A stretch of DNA of 64,000 nucleotides, taken from NCBI GenBank assembly GCA_017435865.1, contig JAFSEF010000051.1, positions 1 to 64,000 on the forward strand, read 5' to 3'. Numbering within the stretch: the stretch's first letter is position 1; every line of letters begins with the position of its first letter. The notes beneath the pieces were generated by a model that saw nothing but the letters and a program-made list of their open reading frames with translations, ran no database searches and was not told where the DNA came from. The position numbers and the translations under genes are program-made. Shown here in pieces: positions 32,331 to 39,623 of the stretch. This DNA is from Clostridia bacterium (lineage in GTDB: Bacteria; Bacillota; Clostridia; Oscillospirales; Acutalibacteraceae).

Positions 32331-32873
32331 ATGAAAAAATACACTCAATATATTGGAATCGCGGTATGTCTTATCGTTATCGCAATCGCTGTCGTTATCG
32401 GTGTCAGAAACAGCATGGTCGAACCTACTGTTATGTCTGTTACCCCAGGTGAGGTTGAAACTACAAAAATGCCTGAAACAACAGAATTGACAATCGAAGG
32501 CGCTACCCAGCCTAATGTAGAGAATGATATTTTATGCTATGACTATGTAAACGGTTGCGCATACTCTTGTTATTATAAAGAAGATGGCAATGTGCAGCTT
32601 CGTATCAACCCGGAAGGGAACCTTGTGTTTTCAAAGGTGTTAAGCCCTGACGAAATGGACCCAGGAAGCATTGCAGATGAAGCAGAACAGGTAGATGCGG
32701 AAAATGACATTCTTTGCTATGACTATGCAAGAGGCTGTGTCTATGCATGTTTTGTCAGAGACGACGGTAATATCCAGATGCGCATTGGATTTGACGGCGG
32801 GCTCGCGGTTGTTGCATCTACGGACAGTAATGCAGTCAGTCTGTATAATTTATATTCGGAGCGTGCTGAATAA
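32331..32873 (+). CDS. Membrane-anchored protein with two CYDY repeats
   Basis: A 180-residue protein with one N-terminal hydrophobic segment (about 8-26) and a Thr/Glu-rich linker, then two tandem repeats, each starting ENDILCYDY and containing Cys-rich YxC and DGNxQxRI segments. The same CYDY..G..YACY motif occurs once in the membrane protein at 12,367. The repeats are likely outside the membrane with disulfide or metal-bound cysteines. It lies between nrdD and nrdG, so it is expressed with them. Function unknown. Confidence 0.6.
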   Translation: MKKYTQYIGIAVCLIVIAIAVVIGVRNSMVEPTVMSVTPGEVETTKMPETTELTIEGATQPNVENDILCYDYVNGCAYSCYYKEDGNVQLRINPEGNLVFSKVLSPDEMDPGSIADEAEQVDAENDILCYDYARGCVYACFVRDDGNIQMRIGFDGGLAVVASTDSNAVSLYNLYSERAE

Positions 32874-33359
32874 ATGATTATCAAGGCAATTGTGGACGAG
32901 GATTTCGTTAATTATAAGCATCCCGTGATGTATATAGGAACGGCACACTGTAACGGTAAATGCTGTAAAGACGCGGGAGCTCCGTTGTCTATGTGCCAGA
33001 ACGACGAGTGGCGGGCATCCGCCACCGTCGATATGGACGATGAAGATATCATTGCAAGATATTTATCCAATGATATCACGAGTGCAATTTGTTTTGCCGG
33101 TCTTGAACCGTTTGAGCAGTTCGAGGAGATGTTGGCGCTTATTACAAAGCTGCGTCAGGAGCATCATTGCGACGACACCGTTGTTATTTATACGGGATAC
33201 AATAAAAACGAAATCGCTCTGTTTGTTAATGAATTAAGCCTGCTTGGTAATATCATTATCAAGTTCGGCAGATTTGTTCCGGGACACACACGACACTTTG
33301 ATGAAGTGCTTGGTGTGTATCTGTCATCTGACAATCAATATGCAGAAGTTATTTCTTAA
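32874..33359 (+). CDS. nrdG: Anaerobic ribonucleotide reductase activase-like radical SAM protein
   Basis: A 161-residue protein placed where NrdG is expected. The iron-sulfur cysteines are in AHCNGKCCKDAG ... MCQN: a Cx3C pair, then a third Cys about 12 residues on in a CQN context. This spacing differs from the classic Cx3Cx2C but resembles a phage-type variant. The following FAGLEPFEQ corresponds to the GGEP-like SAM-binding segment. It would generate the glycyl radical on NrdD. The start directly abuts the preceding stop (TAAATG). Confidence 0.78.
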   Translation: MIIKAIVDEDFVNYKHPVMYIGTAHCNGKCCKDAGAPLSMCQNDEWRASATVDMDDEDIIARYLSNDITSAICFAGLEPFEQFEEMLALITKLRQEHHCDDTVVIYTGYNKNEIALFVNELSLLGNIIIKFGRFVPGHTRHFDEVLGVYLSSDNQYAEVIS

Positions 33360-33382
33360 AATTACAGAAAGGACGATATTAT

Positions 33383-33739
33383 ATGTCTGAACAAAGAATG
33401 ACAATCGAGTTTGCGCTTACAGACGCATACGGAAATCGATTTACTCAATCTTCATGCGCAGAAATTTTCTATGAATACGGTGAAACCGAGCTGGAGTATA
33501 TCGGCAGGCAACTAAACACGTTCTTACGCCAGTGTGGATATTACCGCGAGCATAACTACCTACTGATGGAAGACATCACTGAGGACGAATGCGAGGCTCT
33601 GACTTGTTATCTTGATACACTTCGGGGCGCAGAAGGCGGGTTTGTTGAAGATATCAGTACAACTTACAGCGAACACAGTTGTGACAATCTGTCCGTATAT
33701 GACACAACACAAGGAGATTCATCATGCCTATCAGATTAA
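33383..33739 (+). CDS. Hypothetical phage protein, 118 aa
   Basis: Unrecognised, strongly acidic and soluble with four Cys in the second half. GAAAGGACG precedes the ATG. It overlaps the next gene by 16 bases. No function can be assigned. Confidence 0.5.
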   Translation: MSEQRMTIEFALTDAYGNRFTQSSCAEIFYEYGETELEYIGRQLNTFLRQCGYYREHNYLLMEDITEDECEALTCYLDTLRGAEGGFVEDISTTYSEHSCDNLSVYDTTQGDSSCLSD

Positions 33740-33921
33740 ATCCAGACAAAGAGTATGTAGCTGACATCAAGCGACAGCTCAAAGCCAACGGCGGCTATTG
33801 CCCATGTAACCTGGTCAAAAGCGCAGACACAAAATGTATGTGTAAAGAATTCAGAGAAAGTAAAGAGGGGATGTGTCACTGTGGATTGTATATTAAAACA
33901 GCAGAATCCACTGATTGTTAA
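33724..33921 (+). CDS. Ferredoxin-thioredoxin reductase beta-like protein
   Basis: A 65-residue protein with the exact cysteine layout of the catalytic subunit of ferredoxin:thioredoxin reductase: CPC in NGGYCPC, CMC in TKCMCKEF, and CHC in CHCGLY. In that family the 4Fe-4S cluster and adjacent disulfide pass electrons from ferredoxin to a thioredoxin. Here it could reduce the nearby glutaredoxin. It is shorter than plant enzymes and lacks the variable subunit, as do many bacterial forms. Confidence 0.68.
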   Translation: MPIRLNPDKEYVADIKRQLKANGGYCPCNLVKSADTKCMCKEFRESKEGMCHCGLYIKTAESTDC

Positions 33922-34450
33922 TTTGTTTGGTGCTCCTGGCGCAGGGAAGAGCACCGGCGCGGCATACATATTTTCCAAGTTAAAGATGCATGGTGTTAAT
34001 GCAGAGCTCGTAACAGAGTTTGCAAAAGACATGGTTTGGGAGAACAATGCTACAGCGTTGAAAAATCAGGCATATATGTTTGGACAACAGTCTTTCAGGC
34101 TCAGCAGATGTGCCAATCAGGTAGATGTTGTCATTACTGACTCTCCGTTGATGCTGTCGCTGTTATATAACAGAGATCCTGTTTTGTCATCCGGATTCAG
34201 TGAAACTGTTTATTCTGTGTTTAACTCGTACGACAACATGAACTATCTGCTTATTCGTGATAAACAGTATAATCCAGTCGGACGTATGCAGACCGAAGAA
34301 GAATCAGACCAGATTCTCAGCAGTCTTCGCTTGTTATTATCCGAATACTACATTCAGCACGAAGAACGATGCGGAAACCGCGCTGGGTATGATTCGATCA
34401 TTGCAGACGTTATGAAAGAATTACAGCATCGTTTTATGAGGCATATATGA
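33881..34450 (+). CDS. P-loop nucleotide kinase-like ATPase
   Basis: A 189-residue protein with Walker A GAPGAGKST near residue 17, a TEFAKDMVW segment and DVVITDSPLML, which is Walker B-like. The layout recalls the AAA_28/NadR-kinase and phage kinase families. The substrate is not evident; nicotinamide riboside, a nucleotide or a polynucleotide end are all possible. It starts at GTG inside the end of the FTR-like gene. Confidence 0.7.
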   Translation: MDCILKQQNPLIVNLFGAPGAGKSTGAAYIFSKLKMHGVNAELVTEFAKDMVWENNATALKNQAYMFGQQSFRLSRCANQVDVVITDSPLMLSLLYNRDPVLSSGFSETVYSVFNSYDNMNYLLIRDKQYNPVGRMQTEEESDQILSSLRLLLSEYYIQHEERCGNRAGYDSIIADVMKELQHRFMRHI

Positions 34451-34460
34451 GTAAAGTGAT

Positions 34461-34820
34461 ATTAAGGTTACTATTGTTGTAATAAGTATTATTGTATTGT
34501 TTATAGCCGCCATAGGTTGTTTGATTCATTATGGTAATCAGTATACGGAATACGAATATCAGTTGCATGAAATGAATGAAGGAGTATATGCAATATATTA
34601 TACTACTCACTCAAGAGTACCAGCGCATAACTATGAAGTTGTAACACTTTGTTGTAATGGTAATGTGTACACACTTAAAGGAGATGTTTATATTTCCTTT
34701 ACAAATAGTAAGCCTTATGCAAAAGTTAAAAATTATAATACAGTAAACGCCGACGATATTTATGTTTATGTTCCACAGGGAACTGTTGTATATCAACCGA
34801 GTGTAGATATTGGCAAATAA
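34461..34820 (+). CDS. Small membrane-anchored protein with disrupted start
   Basis: The product has one hydrophobic segment (VTIVVISIIVLFIAAIGCL) and then a soluble part with several Tyr. The frame is open back to 34,455 but contains no ATG, GTG or TTG upstream of TTG 34,497, which would remove half of the membrane segment. An ATG at 34,447, coupled to the previous stop, is in another frame and stops after 11 codons. Either it starts at ATT 34,461 or a one-base deletion has broken it. Function unknown. Confidence 0.45.
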   Translation: MKVTIVVISIIVLFIAAIGCLIHYGNQYTEYEYQLHEMNEGVYAIYYTTHSRVPAHNYEVVTLCCNGNVYTLKGDVYISFTNSKPYAKVKNYNTVNADDIYVYVPQGTVVYQPSVDIGK

Positions 34821-34845
34821 AAATACAAATTTTAAGAGGTAATAT

Positions 34846-35085
34846 ATGCTAAATAGATTTCAAAACGGTACAATTGTTGATTTTAAAGCAGGAGAAGATA
34901 TTAAGAATAACGATATCTATATTTTAGACCCAGTAACACGAGAAGTTCGCAAAGCAAGAAATTGTGATGAATGGCTGACTTGTCAGTTAGTGTATGTAAA
35001 CAATGTATCTCTTAATAATACTATTGATTTTTGCATCAACAATGGAGAGAAGTGTCGTTGTTGGATTGGGTATCTGGTATTATAA
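34846..35085 (+). CDS. Hypothetical protein, 79 aa
   Basis: Unrecognised, in an A/T-rich stretch. AAGAGGTAAT precedes the ATG, nearly the same leader as the next gene (TTTAAGAGGTAA). The end is Cys-rich (NNGEKCRCWIGYLVL). It may be cargo acquired separately. Confidence 0.5.
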   Translation: MLNRFQNGTIVDFKAGEDIKNNDIYILDPVTREVRKARNCDEWLTCQLVYVNNVSLNNTIDFCINNGEKCRCWIGYLVL

Positions 35086-35110
35086 AAATAGAGTTTAAGA
35101 GGTAACAGTT

Positions 35111-35464
35111 ATGCATGAAAAACTTATTAAGCAATTAAGAAACAGCGATCATTGTGGCGGGTGTCCTTATGACAAAGAGTGTAATGAATTTGATTCTTGC
35201 TTAATGGACTTGCTTGCTGCCGATGCAATCGAAGATATGAGTAAAAGAATTGCAAGACAAGAGGATGAGCTACGAGAAAAAGATTTATGGACAAAAGACA
35301 AAGAGCATTTATATTGTTGTCCTGTTTGTAGTAGCGACTATCATCAAGAAATTAAATCTACACTAATTCGATATCATACATCTGCAGCAACAAGTTGCAC
35401 TATTGAAACAAAATTCTGTCCTAACTGCGGACGGAGTTATGACGGAAAATACAGACTGCCTTAG
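35111..35464 (+). CDS. Zinc-binding hypothetical protein, 117 aa
   Basis: Contains an N-terminal CGGCPYDKEC cluster and C-terminal CCPVC and FCPNCGRSY knuckles, so it likely binds two metals. Proteins with the CGGCPY...C start and NCGR end are common in Firmicutes phages, without known function. Confidence 0.6.
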   Translation: MHEKLIKQLRNSDHCGGCPYDKECNEFDSCLMDLLAADAIEDMSKRIARQEDELREKDLWTKDKEHLYCCPVCSSDYHQEIKSTLIRYHTSAATSCTIETKFCPNCGRSYDGKYRLP

Positions 35465-35486
35465 ATAATAAGCAAATAGGTGATAT

Positions 35487-35819
35487 ATGAATAAAAAATT
35501 TATATATGAATACTGGGGCAAAACAGAACTGGGGAGAAGAATGATTGATTCGGACCATGTTTCTGAGTCGGATTTGTTATTCTTGATTCCTAATAATGTC
35601 AAGAAAATGCATGGTATACCTCTCACACGTATATCCGGCAAGAAAAAGAGAAAACAAAAGGAACGAAGAAAAAGATTTATTTTATCCTTCGAGCTCTTTG
35701 ATATTGTAACAGATTTAGTGGAAGACACATTGTGTTCCACATGGCTTGATAATGCATTTTTTGACAAATTTGTAGAGTTTGAAAATTTAAGTATCGGCAA
35801 TGAGCATAAGTTATGGTAA
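35487..35819 (+). CDS. Hypothetical protein, 110 aa
   Basis: Unrecognised. The middle is very basic (SGKKKRKQKERRKRF), which suggests nucleic-acid binding. It is the last gene of the A/T-rich group, and its stop lies inside a stem-loop. Confidence 0.5.
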   Translation: MNKKFIYEYWGKTELGRRMIDSDHVSESDLLFLIPNNVKKMHGIPLTRISGKKKRKQKERRKRFILSFELFDIVTDLVEDTLCSTWLDNAFFDKFVEFENLSIGNEHKLW

Positions 35820-35837
35820 GGACGTTTTGTCCTTACC
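35815..35837 (+). terminator. Stem-loop overlapping a stop codon
   Basis: GGTAAGGAC (35,815-35,823) pairs perfectly with GTCCTTACC (35,829-35,837) around a GTTTT loop. There is no T-tract after it, so it may be an attenuator or a stability element rather than a full terminator before dut. Confidence 0.5.
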
Positions 35838-35864
35838 AAACATAAAAAAGAAAAGAGGGTTAAA

Positions 35865-36299
35865 ATGAAAGTAAAAAAGTTTTTCGATACAGCAATCATT
35901 CCAACAAAAGGCTCCTCAGGCGCAGCAGGCCATGATTTGTACGCCAATATCGCTGACGGTGCAGAAACTATCAACCCGCACGAAACCAAGAAGATCAGTA
36001 CCGGTCTCGGCATGGAAATTCCTCATGGTTATGCCGGATTGATTTTCGCTCGTAGCGGACTTGCTACAAAAAGAGGGTTGAGGCTTGCTAATTGTGTTGG
36101 TGTTGTTGACTCTGATTACAGAGGTGAGGTTATCGTTGCGCTTCATAACGACTCTGCCGAAGCACAACAGATTAACCATGGCGACAGAATTGCACAACTT
36201 GTAATTGTACCGTATGCTACGGTTTTGTTCGAAGTCGTTGATGACCTCGAAAATACAGAACGTGGCGAAGGTGGCTTTGGCAGCACAGGCACTGCATAA
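35865..36299 (+). CDS. dut: dUTP diphosphatase
   Basis: A trimeric-type dUTPase of 144 aa. The five motifs are visible: AAGHDLYAN, ARSGLATKRG, GVVDSDYRGE, GDRIAQLVI and the C-terminal RGEGGFGSTG. It splits dUTP to dUMP and pyrophosphate, keeping uracil out of DNA and feeding thymidylate synthesis. It fits with the ThyX-like/dNMP kinase and NrdD in the same module. Confidence 0.93.
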   Translation: MKVKKFFDTAIIPTKGSSGAAGHDLYANIADGAETINPHETKKISTGLGMEIPHGYAGLIFARSGLATKRGLRLANCVGVVDSDYRGEVIVALHNDSAEAQQINHGDRIAQLVIVPYATVLFEVVDDLENTERGEGGFGSTGTA

Positions 36300-36504
36300 T
36301 AAGGGGTGGTATCATATTAACGAGCCTGTACTATATACGCCGAAAGATATTCAAACTATCTTCAAGTGCGGCAGAAAGAAAGCATATCAAATCATGCACA
36401 TCCCAGGATTCCCCTCGTTCAGAATCGACACCTCGCTGTATGTCGAAAAGGGAGAGCTTGAGAAGTGGCTGTTGAGAAGCAGAAATAAAAATATCAATAC
36501 ATAA
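36277..36504 (+). CDS. Small excisionase-like HTH protein
   Basis: A short basic protein whose core (LYTPKDIQTIFKCGRKKAYQIM ... SFRIDTSLYVEKGELEKWL) is a winged-HTH of the excisionase/MerR type. It sits just before the integrase in the opposite direction, as expected for a directionality factor. The start is uncertain: TTG 36,277 has GAAGG upstream but overlaps dut, while AAGGGGTGG is well placed only for ATT 36,316. Confidence 0.65.
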   Translation: MAAQALHNKGWYHINEPVLYTPKDIQTIFKCGRKKAYQIMHIPGFPSFRIDTSLYVEKGELEKWLLRSRNKNINT

Positions 36505-36509
36505 CAAGA

Positions 36510-36549
36510 AAACGGAGACCGTCCAGATAAGGATAGTCTCCGTTTTTTT
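36510..36549. terminator. Terminator between HTH gene and integrase
   Basis: AAACGGAGAC (36,510-36,519) pairs with GTCTCCGTTT (36,536-36,545) and runs into a T-tract on the plus strand. It overlaps the end of the convergent integrase gene and may serve both directions. Confidence 0.85.
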
Positions 36550-37727
36550 TATTCGATAAACCTGTCGATACTTTGAATCGCTTTAATCTTTTGTTCCTGA
36601 AGCAAATGAATATAAATGTTTTCTGTGATTTTTGTATCTGAATGTCCGAGAAGTTCGGATACGATCTTTACGTCACAGCCGTTCATAAACAGCATTGATG
36701 CAAAAGTGTGCCGAAGTGTGTGTAATCCGCAAGATGTTTCGTCGTCTGCAATCCCGGCCTTTTTCAGGATACCATAAAACATTCTGCTGATATTGCGTGG
36801 GGTAGACTGCTGTCCGGTTGATGTGCACATCACATAATCTTTGTCGCCATTGATCTTGTAGAGTTCATAAAGAGAGTTATGTGCTATTCCTGATAACGGA
36901 ATGATACGACGACCGCTTTTTGTCTTCGTGCTTGTCTGGTTAATAAGCTTGTATTTACTCTCGCCGTTTACGTCAATACGAGATACTACTGCATTTTTAC
37001 TAATCGATATTGTTCTGTTATCAAAATCAACATCGCTCCATTTTAATGCGAGCAGCTCACCGATTCTCATACCCGTATACATTAGAACAATAATAGAATG
37101 TCCAAGCCTATAAACGGGTTTGTTGTTGCTATACACACGGGTTGCTTCGTTACATATTAACGATCTCTGTTCCTCATTAAAGAATGTTATATCTGCTATA
37201 TCACGCTGTGATGCAGTCGGTAGAGATATCCCCTCACACGGGTTTAGCGTAGACGACGTTTTTATTCTGTACTCACGCATGCATCCGTTTACGGCCTCGT
37301 AGGCTTTCTTGATTGTAGAGTAAGATAGCCCTTGTTTGCTGAGTTCATTGATCATGTTTTGCACGTCAGTATGTGTTAATTGGTCGATAGCAATATTACC
37401 GATAAGAGGAAAGACTTGGTGGCGGAGGGTGGTCTCCTTCCTCATATAGCTTGACGGTTTCAGCTTTTGCTTGAGAGACGACTCCAACCAGGTTGTTGCA
37501 AAGTCTTGGAATGAAACACTCCCGTTTGAAAAGTCGCCGCTTGAAATTAAGAGCTGTTTTTTAAATTCATCAAGCCTGTTTTTGACTTCTGTTTTTTTTG
37601 CACCGACAAATTTTTTGATATGTTTTTCCCCATTTCGATCAGTCCATTGAATTTGTGCTCTCCATTTTCCGCGTGACTCATCAAAAAATATGGAACCGTT
37701 TCCGTTTGCATTTCTTTTTGCAGCCAT
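36549..37727 (-). CDS. int: Tyrosine-type integrase
   Basis: A 392-residue site-specific recombinase. The N-terminus has an arm-binding domain (GNGSIFFDESRGKWRAQI), then a SAM-like core-binding domain. The catalytic domain shows Arg in YTGMRIGELLALKWSDVD, HTLRH, LGHSD, and the Tyr in TENIYIH. It is followed downstream by its shared terminator and preceded, at 37,728-37,830, by repeats that could be its arm sites. The tRNA-Trp 3' end 230 bases away is the likely target. Confidence 0.95.
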   Translation of the reverse strand: MAAKRNANGNGSIFFDESRGKWRAQIQWTDRNGEKHIKKFVGAKKTEVKNRLDEFKKQLLISSGDFSNGSVSFQDFATTWLESSLKQKLKPSSYMRKETTLRHQVFPLIGNIAIDQLTHTDVQNMINELSKQGLSYSTIKKAYEAVNGCMREYRIKTSSTLNPCEGISLPTASQRDIADITFFNEEQRSLICNEATRVYSNNKPVYRLGHSIIVLMYTGMRIGELLALKWSDVDFDNRTISISKNAVVSRIDVNGESKYKLINQTSTKTKSGRRIIPLSGIAHNSLYELYKINGDKDYVMCTSTGQQSTPRNISRMFYGILKKAGIADDETSCGLHTLRHTFASMLFMNGCDVKIVSELLGHSDTKITENIYIHLLQEQKIKAIQSIDRFIE

Positions 37728-37776
37728 AATATAACCTCCTGAAATATTTATGTATAACTGAGACGCGGTGGAGAAA

Positions 37777-37824
37777 GGGGATTATTTTTGGGGACTATTT
37801 TTGGGGACTATTTGGGGACTATTT
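37777..37824. repeat. Four direct repeats of GGGGAYTATTT (putative integrase arm sites)
   Basis: Units start at 37,777, 37,790, 37,803 and 37,814 (spacings 13, 13 and 11). They lie between the integrase start and the tRNA-Trp 3' end, where arm-type integrase binding sites are expected. They could also control int transcription. Confidence 0.55.
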
Positions 37825-37958
37825 CTTGGGTAACTACGGATCATTATAGATAATTATAAGCCATTTATCAATAAATATCAAGCATTTAACAATGGAAATA
37901 AAGCAAAATAAAAAGCCGTAAAACCGTTGTGCTACAAGGCTTTACGACTAATTATTTT

Positions 37959-38034
37959 TGGCAGGGGTAGAAGGACTCGAACCCTCGACACGCGGTTTTG
38001 GAGACCGCTGCTCTACCAACTGAGCTATGCCCCT
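37959..38034 (-). tRNA. tRNA-Trp (CCA), probable attachment site
   Basis: On the minus strand this is a full cloverleaf: acceptor AGGGGCA ... TACCCCT, anticodon loop CTCCAAA (anticodon CCA), T-loop TTCGAGT, and an encoded 3' CCA. Position 6-67 is a C-A mismatch, and the T-stem has a G.T pair. The 3' end faces the integrase. A mismatch only in the 3' half is what one expects if the phage attachment site replaced that end on integration. Confidence 0.95.
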
Positions 38035-38041
38035 ATGTTAT

Positions 38042-38069
38042 CTCTGCCTGTTGAGTCCTCCAGGCAGAG
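38042..38069 (-). other. Stem-loop between the two tRNA genes
   Basis: CTCTGCCTG (38,042-38,050) pairs with CAGGCAGAG (38,061-38,069). It lies in the spacer of a tRNA transcript and has no T-tract, so it is probably a processing signal. Confidence 0.55.
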
Positions 38070-38070
38070 C

Positions 38071-38147
38071 TGGTGGACCATCAGGGACTCGAACCCCGGA
38101 CCAACCGGTTATGAGCCGGTGGCTCTAACCAACTGAGCTAATGGTCC
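38071..38147 (-). tRNA. tRNA with CAU anticodon (Met, or Ile2 with lysidine)
   Basis: Acceptor GGACCAT/ATGGTCC, D-arm AGCTCAGTTGGTTAGAGC, anticodon loop CTCATAA, T-loop TTCGAGT and an encoded CCA. The CTCATAA loop and GGACC acceptor recall the Ile2(k2CAU) tRNA of Bacilli, but clostridial elongator tRNA-Met can look similar. I cannot settle this from sequence alone. Confidence 0.93.
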
Positions 38148-38164
38148 TCATCGGTTGCTCAATT

Positions 38165-38193
38165 ATTATAATGATATTGTATGCAATTGTCAA
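38165..38193 (-). promoter_or_regulatory. tRNA operon promoter
   Basis: On the minus strand, TTGACA and TATAAT are separated by exactly 17 bases, just upstream of the CAU tRNA. This is a consensus sigma70 promoter for the two-tRNA transcript. Confidence 0.85.
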
Positions 38194-38325
38194 GGACTTT
38201 TTTGAAAAAATTTGCACAATGTTTTGAAAAATATTTTTCTGCCACCGAAAATGCTTAGGTGTTGCAATGTATATGCTTTTTATGGTATCATTCTTACATA
38301 TATTCTCACCGAAAGAGGGTCTTTT

Positions 38326-39603
38326 ATGGAAATTCCCGTTGCATTGCAAAAAAGAATTAACGAGTATGCGCAGAAATTGTCACACCGACCGAAACTGCAG
38401 CAATTGTACCGCAATTGTTGTCCGAATACGCTTGAAACTACGGTTACGTTCTGTGATGACGGTTCTGTTTTTGTTCTGACAGGTGATATTCCTGCTATGT
38501 GGCTGCGTGACTCCACCGCACAGGTCACGCATTATCTGCCGCTTACAAAAGACGATGCCGAAATGCGTTCCATCATAAAAGGTGTTGTGTCTGCACAGAT
38601 GCAGTACATCTGCATTGATCCGTATGCCAATGCTTTCAATGCCGAAGCAAACGGTCACGGACACACGGACGACGTCCCTCTGAATGACCCGTGGGTATGG
38701 GAACGCAAATATGAGATCGACTCTTTGTGCTATCCCATGCGACTTGCTTATCTGTATTGGAAAAACAGCGGTGATGCATCTGTTTTTGATGAAACCTTTG
38801 TCACTGCTGCCAAAAAGACGGTCGCGTTGTGGCTGACCGAACAGCGTCATTTTGAAAATTCACCTTACCGTTTCAGCAGAACCGGTTGTCCGTATCACGA
38901 TACCATTCATAATAATGGTATGGGTATGCCCGTCAGCTTTACGGGAATGACATGGTCGGGCTTCCGTCCGAGTGACGATGCTTGCACATTCGGCTATCTG
39001 CTGCCGTCGAATATGTTTGCAGTTGTAGTGCTTCGCTATCTGGAAGAAATCTTCACCGATGTGCTTGATGATGCTGCTTTTGTTGCACAGTGCAAGGAGC
39101 TGAGAATCGAAATTGATTACGGTATTCAGACTTACGGTGTTGTTGATCATCCGAAATTCGGCAAGATCTACTGTTGCGAAACCGACGGCATGGGCAACCG
39201 CAGATTGTTTGACGATGCAAACGTGCCGAATCTGATTTCCATGCCGTATCTCGGCTACTGCAGTAATGACGACCCGATGTATGTCCGCACCCGTGCATTT
39301 GTGCTGAGCGAAGAAAATCCGTATTATTACAAAGGAACAGCCGCCTGCGGTGTCGGCAGTCCGCATACCCCCGAAAATTATATCTGGCACATTGCGTTGT
39401 CCATGCAGGGACTGACAAGCCGCGATGAGGACGAAATGAAAAATGTTCTGTCCATGCTTGAAAGCACCGATGCAGACATGGGATTCATGCACGAAGGTTT
39501 CTGTGCGGATGACCCGAAAAAGTTCACACGTCCCTGGTTTGCATGGAGTAACTCTTTGTTTGCGGAATTTGTAGAATTTGCCGTTGATAACGGTATTGTA
39601 TAA
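38326..39603 (+). CDS. GH125 exo-alpha-1,6-mannosidase
   Basis: A 425-residue glycoside hydrolase. The family signatures are GDIPAMWLRDSTAQVTHYLP near residue 45, VWERKYEIDSLCYPMRLAY, DDANVPNLISMPYLGYC and CGVGSPHTPENYIWHIAL. GH125 enzymes remove terminal alpha-1,6 mannose from N-glycans or mannans. There is no signal peptide, so it is probably cytoplasmic, acting on imported oligosaccharide. GAAAGAGGG precedes the ATG. It is followed 20 bases on by a GH2 enzyme, with which it forms an operon. Confidence 0.9.
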   Translation: MEIPVALQKRINEYAQKLSHRPKLQQLYRNCCPNTLETTVTFCDDGSVFVLTGDIPAMWLRDSTAQVTHYLPLTKDDAEMRSIIKGVVSAQMQYICIDPYANAFNAEANGHGHTDDVPLNDPWVWERKYEIDSLCYPMRLAYLYWKNSGDASVFDETFVTAAKKTVALWLTEQRHFENSPYRFSRTGCPYHDTIHNNGMGMPVSFTGMTWSGFRPSDDACTFGYLLPSNMFAVVVLRYLEEIFTDVLDDAAFVAQCKELRIEIDYGIQTYGVVDHPKFGKIYCCETDGMGNRRLFDDANVPNLISMPYLGYCSNDDPMYVRTRAFVLSEENPYYYKGTAACGVGSPHTPENYIWHIALSMQGLTSRDEDEMKNVLSMLESTDADMGFMHEGFCADDPKKFTRPWFAWSNSLFAEFVEFAVDNGIV

Positions 39604-39623
39604 AGATATAAGGAGAATATAAC

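Larger units (their letters stand above)
1..37961. mobile_element. Prophage (or phage-like integrative element), right part
   Basis: Nearly all genes from 203 to 36,504 run on the plus strand and are of phage type: ERF, SSB, DnaB, primase, Pol III alpha, Gp88, PhoH, NrdD/NrdG, dUTPase, dNMP kinase. A tyrosine integrase on the opposite strand sits at the right end. The integrase abuts the 3' end of a tRNA-Trp gene (37,959-38,034), and ordinary chromosomal genes start just beyond it. Integration into the 3' end of a tRNA next to int is a common arrangement, so I place the right boundary at or just inside that tRNA. The left boundary, capsid, tail and lysis genes are not in the window. An integrative element without virions cannot be excluded. 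Confidence 0.85.
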
